A stretch of DNA of 64,000 bases. Source: Closterium sp. NIES-65 (Eukaryota > Streptophyta > Zygnematophyceae > Desmidiales > Closteriaceae). Both the position numbers and the translations under genes were made by a program. Under the pieces are notes generated by a model that was not told the origin of the DNA, ran no database searches, and saw only the letters and a list, made by a program, of their open reading frames with translations. The stretch is from the NCBI GenBank assembly GCA_948144175.1, contig CANXME010002324.1, positions 186,001 to 250,000 on the forward strand. Direction: 5' to 3'. Of this stretch, positions 1 through 10,803 are shown piece after piece; position 1 is the stretch's first letter, and the number at the start of each line of letters is the position of its first letter.

Positions 1-1266
1 AGTGTGGAAGTGCAGGCCAACCCGAACGAAACTCGCTTCCTGCAGCATTATTGCCGAAGTCGACTTTATGGAGACCCGTTGTAGCAGGGTAAACCCTGAA
101 GCATACCCACTTTTGCGAGCACGTGGAGAATTATATGGAGCATCATTTGGACTGGACACCAATGGGGATGGTCGCCGCAGTGGTCCTGGATTTTGACTCT
201 CCAATCAAATGCCTTCCTGCCCGTATTCAGCAGTCTTTAGAGGTGTGGTGTGCGGTCTATCAATCTGGCGTAAGCCGTAGCCCTGAAGGGGGAGTGAGAT
301 TTGGGCGACAGTGCTGACGTGTGTCGGGGGAGGGCGGAAGTGAGTTTCAGGACTACATGTGTTGCAACTACGACTCCGATTGGCCCATCCCTCAAATCTC
401 CATGGTTAGCGCTGTCTCCTTTCATGTCTCAACTCTAGGGTGGTTTTCCCTAAATCCAGAACGCTTCCTGCTCGACACTACAAATATTGGAAACTGGCCT
501 ATTACTAGAATAAATCCGTATCATACACTGGAGTCATCTTCAAACGTTTATGGTTTTTCGTGTGCAGTTCCAAGCATCTCCACAGCTAGAGCATCGATGT
601 CCCCCTCCATTGCCCCGTTACTTCCCGATTGCTGGAACGCGTTCCCTCACCCTCCGCGAATCAGACGGCGGGTTTGGCAATAGGGGAGGGAATTCTCTCA
701 GAGGCGAGGCGAGGCGAGTCGAGCATTAGACGGCCTGGCGAGTTGTCGGGTTACAGTAATGCACTGTGCGCCTTTATCTGCAATAAGCAGGCACGTGCGA
801 CGGGAAGCTTTGTCGCAGCACACGGTACGGCGCAATGGTTCATCGCCAACTTGATCGCACTGCGCCAGGGATGCGGCAAAAGCACAGATGCTTGCTGATG
901 CCAATGCCAAGCCAACACATCGGCCTCCCATAATTCAAGGCGGCAGCGCCCGAGTCAATCGTTTTTTATCTGATGCAAGCAAGGCCCCATGGGGGTATCG
1001 CGTTCCATTGAAAGCATGGCCTCGCACATTTTCCATGTGAGCGATCGCAGTTCATTTGGCTCCTCGCCGGGATCTGATATATTATCAGCCATTTTAACGG
1101 AGGGTGTGAAACGAGTCGGACGGATAGCGATAGAACATACGGCGGTAGGAGTGCGGAAGTGGGGCGCATTATTTCCGTACGAATTCACATGCACCTATAG
1201 CTTCCCCCTAGTCATCGAGACATTTGCGGGGGTCAACCAAGCCGGACGTCGCACTAGGATAACGAC
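1..1266. other. Upstream region of the ARF gene, no gene recognised
   Basis: No open frame here shows a recognisable domain or credible codon use, so I read the stretch as 5' flank plus probable 5' untranslated region of the ARF gene that follows. Two auxin-response-element cores are present: TGTCTC at 425-430 and its complement GAGACA at 1217-1222. Such hexamers occur by chance at this density, so they are only weak hints of auxin feedback. Confidence 0.5.
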
Positions 1267-4200
1267 ATGGAGTGCGAGCAGCGTGCGACGCGAGGCGACA
1301 GCTGGCAAAATGATGCAAGCTACTCGTCGAGCGACGACGACTCGACGAACGAGACAACAGACATTGGGGGCTCGGGAAACTTTCCGCGGAACGCGGGAGC
1401 GCAGCGCGCGGGCGCCGGCAACGGATACGGGCCGGGCGCGCGGGAGCGAGAGTGCAAGGGAGTGCGGATTCCGCGGGGGAGCCAACGCTCTCAATCCGCG
1501 GAAGACGCCGTTACCGTGGCCGGCGTTGAGGGCGTCTCACGTTCCGTGAACGCCGCCGCGCCGCCGCTGCCCCGCCTGGACGCGATGGGCGGCGCGGCGA
1601 GCCAGCACGTGCGCGCGGTGGAGGACGCGGCGCTGTGGTACGCGTGCGCGGGGCCGCTGGTGACGGTGCCGGCCGTGGGGTCGCTGGTGGTGTACTTCCC
1701 GCAGGGCCACGTGGAGCAACAGCAGCGCCTCGCGCAGGTAGAGCCCGTGTCGCGATTGCAGCGTGCTGGGTCGTCACGACTCGATCACTGAGTGGCGTCG
1801 CCTAGCCGATGTTAATTCATTGCACGACGCGGATATCAGATTATTCAGGTGGCCCACGTGTGGGTCCGGTGTCTGTGCTTTCACATCCGCCGCGTTTCAC
1901 GGGTGGCGTCCGCCGCTCCGCCTCTAGTGAGGAGTTTGCCCCACCTCCATGCTCTCCCCTTGCTTTCCCCGTCTTAGTTCACGTTTTCCCCCCTCCCCAA
2001 TCTCCTGCCCCCCACCCCCTCCACCGCAGCGCGATCCACCGCAACTGACCGAATCGGAGTCGCCGCCGCGCTCGCCGCCGTCGGGGCTGTCGTCGCCGAT
2101 CGCCATCTCCACGTCGGAATCGGAGTCGCAATCGCACAACAGCGGCGACGACTCGCCAAGCGCGTCGCACGGCAACAGCGGGTTGAGCCAATCGCCCAGC
2201 CAATCAGACTCGAGCGGCTGCACTCTCCCCCGAGGCCGTGCATCCGCTTCCCCCCTTCCCGCCGGCCAATACGCGCAAAGCAGCGGCAGTCCTGGCGGAG
2301 GGAGCGGCAAGTCGCGCGGAGCGGACAGTGGGAGCGCAACGGAGAGCGCGCAGGCGAAGAGGCGACAGCAGCTGCCGCCCAGCCACATCTTCTGCCGCCT
2401 GACGGCCGTCGCGCTTCAGGTACCGCCCGCAATAAGCGCGACGCGACTCTCGCCGTAGACTCCGCCGCGATATGACGGAGCGCTCTTGGCGCCCGTCCAC
2501 GGTCAATGGCTTTCCCGCCGCAATTACTTGCTGCAATTTCGCCCTCCCAGCGGGATGGCACCAGCAGATGCCACCATGCATGCGCACCCGCTTCCATCCC
2601 CTATCGTTCACCCACTCCTCTCCGCGCCACCTCCCCCCCCCCCCCCCCCCCCTCCCCTCCTCCCCCCCCGCTGCCTGTTCCTCTGCCCCGCGCGCAGGCG
2701 GACGAGCGCACGCACGAGCTGATGGTGCGCTTCGAGCTGCAACCCGTAGATGAGGTGAGGCGCCCTTCACGGCTGGGCCCGTTGAATCCATGAGCGTATG
2801 AGCGGGTGTGTGGCTGCTAGCCTCTCCTCGCCCTGCGCCTGCTTCCCCTCTGAATTTGTTCGTACATTGCCCACGCTGTCCTCACTCCCTTCTTCCCCCT
2901 CTCGCTCACCTCTGCGCCATCCCTTTCCTCCGCGCTGACAGCTGCCCTTCCCCCTCCTCCGCCCGCCGTCTAATCCCCCCGTGAGTCCGCTCCCCCGTTC
3001 TTCCGCCCGTGAATGAGCAGGCGGAAGCAGTGAAGGCGCAGGCAGCCGCCAGCCAGGAGGCGCGCAAGGCAGGCGCAGCGGGGAGGAGACGGGGGCGCGA
3101 GGGGGAGAAGGCGGACGCGCAAGAGGAGCAGAGCGAGGAGGGCAGCCTGGACACAGACGGCGGGCGCACGCAGGCAGCGCGCCCGGGGGGGCTGCAGGCG
3201 CAGGCAGGGGTGCAGGAGGGGGTGCACACGCACATGGGCGCGCATGCGCGGCTGCACATGTGCTGCAAGCGCCTCTCCACCAGCGACGCCGCGCCGCATG
3301 GCGGGTTCTTCATCCCGCGCAAGGCTGCTGAGTCCCTCTTCCCCGCCCTCGTAAGCCCCCCACCTTCCCTCCGACACCCCCCCCCCCCCTCCACACACGC
3401 TCCTCCCCCACGCAACTGTGCTGCTCGTCGCCGTCCTCACCCATTGCTGCGCACCTCTAGCTCCGCGCCATGTCACTTTGTTACACATCGCTCCACCTTC
3501 GTATTCTCATCCGCGTTTCTTCCTGCATGATGCAACACCATGGCATGGCATGGCATGGACCACGGCAGGACGCCAATGAGGAGGGGCCATGTCAGCAGCT
3601 GGTGGCATCCGACGTGTTCGGCCGCGAGTGGAACTTCCGCCACGTGTACCGCGGGTCGCCGCGCCGCCACCTGCTCACGGCGGGGTGGAGCGCCCTCTGC
3701 GCGTCGTGGGGGCTCGCAGCGTCCGACCGCATCGTCTTCCTCAGGTGAGCTCAGGTGTTGTCTCAGGTGGGTGGGGCACCATCGTCTTCCCCAGGTGGGC
3801 GCCGTGCTTGCCGCTCGCTGCCTCACTACACGTGCGTCCCCTGCCCACCCTTCTTCCCCTCCTCTTTTTCTCTAGCCGCCACGCGCCTCTTTCCACCATG
3901 CCATGCCTCACTCTGCTCCGCTCGCTCTTCCCCCGCTCTCCCTTTCCTCCTCCCCCACCCCCCGGTACTGGCAGGGCGGGCAACGGGGCGCTCAAGGTGG
4001 GCGCGCGGCGCAGCGAGGCCGTGCTGGCAGCGCAGCACAGGCGGCAGAGGGAGCGGGAGAGAGGGTGCGGGGCAACCAACTCTGCAAGCAGTGCGGGGGC
4101 AGCCAAGGAGGGGACGAGCAACTCGGGTGCACAGGCCACAGCAGCAGCAGGAGGAGGCGGCAGAGGTGGTGGTGCTGTGGCGACGACGGTGACAGCGAGT

Positions 4201-6601
4201 GAGGTGTTGGAGTGGGCGGCGCACTGCCACGGCGTCAAGAGGGCCTTCTCCGTCGTCTACCACCCCTGGTATCCACTCCTCCCCTCCTCTGCTCCTTCAC
4301 CTCCTTCCCTCTCCTCGTCTTGCCCTGAGTCTCTTGCTTTTCTCCTCTGCCCTCCCTACCCGTCTCCCCGCTCTTCAACCTCCTCGCCTCGCCCCCATTG
4401 CGCTCGTACCACGCAGCCCATGCCACTCCCTCCTCGCACCACCGCTCCCTCTTCCCTCCACGCATCACGACCGCCTCTCACCGCCCCTTCTCTGCGCGTC
4501 CCCCTGCGCGTCCCCCTGCGCGTCCCCCTGCGCGTCCCCCCATCCCCCCATCCCCCCATCCCCCAGCGTGGCATCAACGCCAGCGCCCTTTGTGCTGCCC
4601 CTCGCCGCCTTCTGCGCTGCGCTGCGCCTCAAGCAGCGCCTGACAGCAGCCAGCGAGGTGCGCATGGCGTTTGAGACGGACGAGCTGTCCACGCACCGCC
4701 TGCGCGGCACCGTCACAGCCGTGCACCGGGCGGCCAGCGGCGTGTGGCCGACGTCGCAGTGGCGCAGTGTGTGCGTGCGCTGGTTTGACTGCGACTCCTC
4801 GCTGCCCCGCCCCCCCCTCGTCTCCCCCTGGCACCTCGATGACTCGCTCCCCTCCGCCCCCCGCGCCTCCCCCTGCTCCTCCTCGCTCTCCGCGCCCATG
4901 TCCCTCTCCCTCTCCACCTCCTCCTCCCTCACCGCCTCCGCTCCTTTCCCTTCCTCCTCCTCTTTCCCCTCCTCCTCCTCCCCCTTCCCCTCCCCCCGGC
5001 CCCTTGTCTCCCCCCGCCCGCCCTCATTCCCCCGTGACCCCCGACCCCCACGCTCCAGCTTCAGGGATTCCGCGCTCCCCCCTCTCTCCGCCTCTCCCCC
5101 GCTCCACACGTCCCCGTCCGCGCTCATGCCCCCGCCTCCCTCCCCCACCACGGCCAGAAGCGCCTCCTCTGCCCCACACCTCTCCTCCGCGCCCACCCCC
5201 CCAACACCTCTGCGCCTGCCCCCCTCCGCCTCCCCCTGCCTGTCCCCTGGCGGGGGGCGGCGCATCAGCCTGGCGGAGTGGCGGCAGTGGCGTGCGCTTG
5301 TGAGGCAGTCCCCCGCCGACCACCCTCTCCCCCTCCCCCTGCACCTTCCTGGCAGGGGGGCGGGCAGGGGCGAGGAGAGTGGGCGCGAGGCAAGAAGAGA
5401 GATGGGCGGGGATGGCGGGGTGGGCGGGCGGGAGGGGCGTGAGGAAGGATGGGAGGCGGAGGATTTGGAATGTGGAGGGCGGCCGCGAGGGGATGTGGGT
5501 GAGCGACCAGTGTCGGCACCTGCTCCGGGACTGGCCGCCACATCAGCAGAGCTGGCAGCAGCAGCAGCTGCGGCATCAGGGGAATGTGCGTCTGTCACCC
5601 CACCGCCACCGTCTCAAAGGCAGCAGCAGCAACAGCAGCAGCAGCAACAGCAGGTGGTTGTTACCCGCCCGGTCCCCCGGTCCATCTCCCCCAACATGGC
5701 TGCTCTGCTGCACCTCTCCCACTCCCGCCCTCGCTCCCTCTCACTCCCACCCACACCCTCACACTCGCACTCGCACTCCCACTCCCACTCGCACTCGGAC
5801 ATGAGCAGCAGCCGCAGTGAGGGTGGACGGCCAGCAACCCCTCGTCCCACCACACGCCTGCCGCCCGCCGCACCACAACAGGCCGGAAGTGGCGTCGCAG
5901 GCAGTGGGGCGTGCGGAGTGCTCCCACCCGCCAATGGCGTACTGCCACCTGGCAGCGCGGTGCGCAAGCGAGTGCGCTTCCAGTGCGACCTCGACCCGCC
6001 TGCGCCCTCCCCTCCTCCCCACTCCGTCCCACCCCCCCACTCCTCCCCTCCCACCCACTCCTCCCCTCCTCCCCACTCCACGCAGCCGCCCCATACCCCT
6101 TCCCAACCCCACCTCCGCCCCCTTCCCACCGTCCTCTCCCATGCGGCGCCTCCTCCCAGCGCCCCTCGGCCTGCCAGGCTGTCTCTCGCCACGCTGCTTC
6201 CACTCACTGACTACCACGTGGCACCTGACTCAGCAGAGCAGCGGCCAGGGAAGAAGGCAAGGAGTGCCGTCCCTTGTGCCAGCTGGCAGAGTGGTGACGT
6301 GGAGGGACGCGTGGAGGAGGGCGAGGAGGAGTGTGAGGAGCAAGAAATGCGTGATGCGGAGTGTGGGAAGGGAGGCGAGGAGGAGGAAATGGTGGAGGCG
6401 GAGGTGCGCGAGGAAGAGAAGGGAAGGGACGGGGAGGAGGGAGGTAAGGGCGAGGAGGGAAGGGAGAAGAGAAAGGAGGGAGAGGAGGCAGAGCAAGGAG
6501 CAGAGGAGGGCATGGCGGGTGGGCAGGGCCACTCATTGTTTGAAGTAGCGGCGGCATCCCTGCTCGTGCTCAAGCACGCCGGGCACCACTCCGCTCCTGC
6601 T

Positions 6602-6634
<33 letters not shown>

Positions 6635-7957
6635 ATGGCTCCAGCAACCCCACCAGCTGCAACTCCAGCAGCAGTGCCTTCGGCTCTCGCCCTCTCGCTC
6701 TCCCCGTCACCCCCTGCTCGCCCTCTCTCCATCTCCCATTCCTCAACACTCCACGCTTCAGCTGCCTCAGGTGCCTCAGGTTGGTGCGAGCCCCTCGCAC
6801 TCTCCCTCACTCTCTCTGTCCCTCTGGCCCCACACTCGCCATGTCAATCTCATTCGCCACAGCGACCGCAGTTGGGGTTAGGTGGGACGGCAGGGCCACA
6901 CGACGGGCATAGCGTGGCACAACAGGTGGCAGAGCAGCCTGGAGCAGGGAGGGGAGCGGGCGAGTGGGGAGCAGCAGGGAGCGCAGTGCGGGAGCGGGAG
7001 GAGGTGCCTGCGACGCCAAGGCAGGGTGCAGAGGCCACGAGGGGGATGGCGGTGGGCGGCTGTGATGAAGACTTGGCGAAGCGCTGCACTGAGGGCCTTG
7101 CACCTCGCCCTGCTTCCTCTGCTCTTCCCCCTGCTGCTGCTGCTGCCAGTCCGGCGTGTGAGGCATTGCAGCCAAGCTGCCATGCTGCCTCCACTGCTGC
7201 TGGGCAGTCTCGGCGCGTCAAAGTGAGTGATTCCTTGATGCATGCATGCATCACTGCATGGTGCATGCATGCATGCTTGCATGGATCACTGCATGGTGCA
7301 TGCATGCATGCTTGCATGGTTGAGTGGATGCATGCACGCATGCTAGCCTCTCACACCCACCCGTTGTTCTTTCTCTTGCTTGCCTGTGCTCTCCTCCCTC
7401 AGCTGCGGGTGGAGGGAAGCCCAGTGATGCGCACGGTGGATCTGAGTGGCATCGGCAGCTTCCAATCACTGTACGCCACGTGTGCAACCATGCTGCAGCT
7501 GCCTCTGCAGCAGCCGGGGCAGCCCTCAGAGGGTGCCACGTGTCCCTGGCAGCTCACCTACACCGACGCCGATGGCGACACGCTCCTCGTCGGGGACGGG
7601 CCCTGGAGGTCAGCAACCCCTCGCTGCACCTCCTTCCTCCCACTCTCTCACTGCATCTCATCCCTCCTCCCTCTCGTTTTCTCCCTCTTGTTCTTCCTCT
7701 CACTCCTTCCACTTCCCTCTGCTGCTCCTCTACTTGCTGCATCTCCGCCTTATGCTCGTGTCCTGCCTCCTTTAGACCCTGTGAGCTCCACGCCATGACT
7801 ACTGCACTGCCACTGGCATGAAGCCGTGCTCACTATTGTCCTCCTTGCTGCCTCTCATGTTCTTCCTTGTGTCGCTTGCAGCGAGTTTGTGAGGGATGCG
7901 CGGAAGCTGAGTGTCATAAGAACGCCCCAGCTTCAGCAATGGGGGGAGAGGTGCTGA
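1267..7957 (+). CDS. ARF: Auxin response factor (B3 DNA-binding, middle region, PB1), nine exons
   Basis: Nuclear transcription factor of the auxin pathway. Exons I infer from GT-AG sites with matching phase: 1267-1737, 2030-2419, 2698-2754, 3021-3350, 3569-3744, 3975-4268, 4567-7222, 7403-7608, 7882-7957, about 1551 codons. Exon 1 carries the dimerisation motif YACAGPL and YFPQGHVEQ. Exons 4-5 carry the B3 domain ([12 protein letters not shown], then [11 protein letters not shown] and [10 protein letters not shown]). Exons 6-7 hold the ancillary domain, with a low-complexity insert before [10 protein letters not shown]. The roughly 800-residue middle region in exon 7 is rich in Ser, Pro, Gln and Glu and has LxLxL strings (LALSL, LSLTL). 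Exons 8-9 give the PB1 domain, with the acidic TDADGD and GDGPW motifs, ending in GERC. An alternative start at 1585 (MGGAAS) fits the family N-terminus better than 1267. It could belong to an early-diverging ARF class; subclass is not resolved. Confidence 0.93.
7230..7346. repeat. CATGCATG (RY-type) repeats in ARF intron 7
   Basis: Just inside the donor of intron 7 lie many overlapping CATGCA/TGCATG words. They include two tandem copies of a roughly 34-bp block beginning TCACTGCATGGTGCATG. CATGCA is the RY element bound by B3 proteins of the ABI3/VP1 (LAV) group, so the run may be regulatory, or it may be a simple palindromic microsatellite. Confidence 0.6.
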
Positions 7958-8306
7958 TAGCAGATGCAGCTGAAGACATCACCACCAACATAATTTATTT
8001 GTATCTCTATTATCTGCATCTGGTTTGTAGGGTAATTTGCTTAGCTTGATATTTGTAACAAATTATAAATTTTGACTCCAGCCTAGTCAATAACCAATAG
8101 AAGGTTGACGCATACCAGTATGTGGATAACATCATCAACAGCATTATTTGCATAAAATAAATTTCGATATGAAAGAACATATTCAATGCCCAACTTTTGA
8201 CGACTAACTATTGAATACAAGCAAGCACGGAGGAAGAGTATTGAAAAGTCATATCCAACATAATACACACCCTGAAGCATCTTAATTCTCAGGGCTTCGA
8301 AACAAA
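7958..8306. other. Convergent 3' flanks of ARF and the root-cap gene
   Basis: AT-richer stretch between the ARF stop codon on the plus strand and the stop of the root-cap-family gene on the minus strand. It is presumably the two 3' untranslated regions. No RNA gene or mobile element was seen. Confidence 0.5.
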
Positions 8307-9614
8307 TCAAGCCATTTGAATGCCCTTGTACGACGCAATCGTGGGCAGGTCGTGGCCGTCGTACGCCGTGTACAGGCAGTCAGGCGACAGCACGCCCGAC
8401 GTGCGGTAGTCCTTCACGTTGCCGTCCAGGAAACCAGCACCACTTGGCCCGTCAGCAGCAATTGGGCGGCCAATCACCTGCGAGAGCGTGTTGTAGTCGA
8501 GCGCGCGCTTCTCGCGGCCGTCGCGATACGTCTGCCCCATGATGCCGTGAATGTCGTCGGTCCTGTAGATGTGCTCGAAGTGCACGTTCAAATGCGCCTC
8601 GGCATCGTCCTTGGTCTGCAGCAGCGGGTGCGCCACGCGGAGCTTGATGCCCATCTTGAGGAGCCCCTCGATCTCCAAGTGATACGAGTCCACGTCGAAG
8701 AAGCCGCGCCCGGCCTTCTCGTACGCCTCAAACGCGAACGTGAGCCCGCCCTTGAGCGAGTACTTCTCGCCGAGCTTCAGCAGCGGCAGCACGTGCCCGT
8801 CGTACTCGATCTCCTTCAGGAAGCCCTTTCCGCGCGCCGTCTTCTTGCCGTCACGCGCCAGCAGGCGGAACGAGTGCTTCTTGCCGGCGGCGTCGGTCCA
8901 GAGGAAGCCCAGCTCACGGATCCACGTGCGAACCGCCTTGCCGTTCTTGAGGATGGACGCGCCGGTGGTGCGCGTGTCGTAGTAGCCGCGCATGCGCATG
9001 TTCACGTGCAGGTTGCGGTCAGTCAGCAGGCAGAACGACTGCTCCGGCAGACCGTTGAACTCGAAGCGCGTTCCGTGCGCGCCGCGGAAGTGGGGGTCGT
9101 TCTCGCCCTCGCCGCACGGGTGGCCGACGACGCTGATGTTGGCGTTGTTGCGTGGGAAGGTGGTGCCGTCGGGCAGCTCCATGTCATACTGGGACGTCAC
9201 GCACCTGGGCGAGAAGCCCGGCGGGTACAAAATGCAGATGCCGCACCCGTTGCACGTGGCGCCGCCAGGCTTGAACATCTGCCAGTACGAGCACGTGGTG
9301 CTATTGATACAAGAGCTGCAACACTGTTGCTCCGTAATAGCATTGCCGGTGCAGAAAGGAAGCCCCAAGTTCTTGTTGGTGGTAGCAGTGGTACCCGTGC
9401 AGCGGTAGAAGGGGAGCGAGTACTGGCCCATGTAATAGCGGGTTGGGTATTGCTCGGCGCAGTCTTTAATGCACAGCTGGTTCTCCTCGCACGACGTGTA
9501 AGTAACTCGACCGCTGTCGAAGTCGGCCTGGTGCCTGTTGTCGTTCCATGTAATAGCACGCGCCGTAGCAGCGCAAGCAAGAACTAACACTAGCGCAATG
9601 GCGAGACGACCCAT
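8307..9614 (-). CDS. Secreted root-cap-family (LEA-like) protein
   Basis: Single-exon gene of 435 codons. Residues 1-20 form a clear signal peptide (charged start, Leu/Ala/Val core, ending ATARA), so the product enters the secretory path and is probably extracellular. Residues 41-138 are cysteine-rich with about 13 Cys, perhaps a disulfide-bonded module. From residue 173 (DPHFRGAHG) to about 415 the protein matches the plant Root_cap family layout: a vWD-like start with DPHF, a FCLLTDRNLHVN strand, and a C-terminal DIHGIMGQTYR motif at about 354-364. The biochemical role of the family is unknown; members are secreted by root cap and other plant cells. The gene is convergent with ARF, with no shared regulation evident. 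Family assignment is from motif recognition, not an alignment. Confidence 0.82.
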   Translation of the reverse strand: MGRLAIALVLVLACAATARAITWNDNRHQADFDSGRVTYTSCEENQLCIKDCAEQYPTRYYMGQYSLPFYRCTGTTATTNKNLGLPFCTGNAITEQQCCSSCINSTTCSYWQMFKPGGATCNGCGICILYPPGFSPRCVTSQYDMELPDGTTFPRNNANISVVGHPCGEGENDPHFRGAHGTRFEFNGLPEQSFCLLTDRNLHVNMRMRGYYDTRTTGASILKNGKAVRTWIRELGFLWTDAAGKKHSFRLLARDGKKTARGKGFLKEIEYDGHVLPLLKLGEKYSLKGGLTFAFEAYEKAGRGFFDVDSYHLEIEGLLKMGIKLRVAHPLLQTKDDAEAHLNVHFEHIYRTDDIHGIMGQTYRDGREKRALDYNTLSQVIGRPIAADGPSGAGFLDGNVKDYRTSGVLSPDCLYTAYDGHDLPTIASYKGIQMA

Positions 9615-10436
9615 CTTCGTTTATCGAGCTCAGCAAGGGCAATGGCGGAATAAGCTACAACACTAGAAGAGAAGAACTGAAATCAGACAACGACCTACGT
9701 TTTCTGATCTACAGGGAACAAAGCAGGACAATGGGAAGGGGGGAGGGCAGGGGTGTTTGATCTGAGAGCAAGGACCGGTGCAATGGATTTTGTTGTTTTG
9801 CTTCACACACATTCCGTGACGGGAGCAGGTGCCCCGAGGCAGGTGAAAGAACGATCACTCATCACTATAAACACTGTATACAAGTCTCGACAGCTGAAAA
9901 CAACCTGCGCTGCGACTACTAGGGCGGACAGCACAAAACTCAGGTGAGCATGCGTACATCAGGACAGGGTTACCAATGACAGTGTCGTTTGCGCTGAATT
10001 GGAAGTAGGTGGAAATGTCTTGTGGAAAGCGGCCTTCGCAAATATACAGGGTTACTACTGGAACTGCAGTCGAGCTTGATCGTCAGGGGGGCAGACGTGA
10101 GTAGCGAAAAGGTGCTGCGTGGACGAACACTCATCAGGGAGAAATTCAAAAACGACCAGCAGGACACCTGAGATACCGACAACTCGACGGAAAATAATGA
10201 CTGATGGAGAACCTCCACACGTAACCCCAACCACTGTTAATCTGCCCCCCGCCGGTGTCTGCGCAAGTCCCAACAACGTTCGAAATGGAACACCAAAGAA
10301 GCCCCACACCCGTTGGCTGGTCGACACGGGCATGAAATCAGGGCTGGGTACTTGGATGGTCAGAGTTACGAAATAGTGTACATGTTATGAATGAACTTGC
10401 AGAGTGCGCAGAATATCGAATAACGAGAATGAACTG
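9615..10436. other. 5' flank of the root-cap gene up to the PAT-like element
   Basis: About 0.8 kb with no recognisable coding frame. It should hold the promoter of the minus-strand root-cap gene. The far end abuts repeat B2 of the large tyrosine-recombinase retrotransposon. Confidence 0.45.
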
Positions 10437-10492
10437 ATTGTGAAAGTGTACTTAGGCTGACTGGCAAAGGCAGCGTTATCATTTCATATGGG
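10437..10492 (-). repeat. Repeat B2 of the PAT-like element
   Basis: 56 bp identical to B1 at 10748-10803, starting ATTGTGAAAGTG and ending CATATGGG on the plus strand. It marks the 3' end of the minus-strand element. A 67-bp spacer separates it from A2. Confidence 0.9.
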
Positions 10493-10559
10493 CTGTAGTA
10501 CATCGTTCTCGTCTTATATATGTCTACATAACAGCATACACAAATGGGTGGGCGGGTGG

Positions 10560-10747
10560 GAAATTAGAACTACAATTTTGAAAATGAAAACGTGGGTGGG
10601 GACGAATGTCCCCACGTCCCTCTTTTGTAGGCAAAAGAGGGTGAGTAGCGCTTCGGCGCTACCTTTGCTGTGTTGGCCACGTACCCCTTTTCACAATACA
10701 AAATTTTAGAAAGTGTTACATTTCATTACACTTTAAAAAATTATCAT
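10560..10747 (-). repeat. Repeat A2 of the PAT-like element, with three hairpins
   Basis: 188 bp, matching A1 at 38405-38592 with one visible mismatch. It contains three consecutive perfect inverted repeats at 10596-10615, 10618-10641 and 10645-10662. The last is GTAGCGC-TTCG-GCGCTAC. In PAT-like elements these repeats template joining of the reverse-transcribed circle and are probably near the recombinase crossover site. Confidence 0.92.
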
Positions 10748-10803
10748 ATTGTGAAAGTGTACTTAGGCTGACTGGCAAAGGCAGCGTTATCATTTCATAT
10801 GGG
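10748..10803 (-). repeat. Repeat B1 of the PAT-like element
   Basis: 56 bp, identical to B2. It directly abuts A2, as expected for the B1-A2-B2 arrangement, and overlaps the last codons of the tyrosine recombinase frame. Confidence 0.9.

Noticed and set aside
989..1549. 186-codon frame overlapping the ARF first exon
   Set aside because: Overlaps ARF exon 1 in another register and has no recognisable features.
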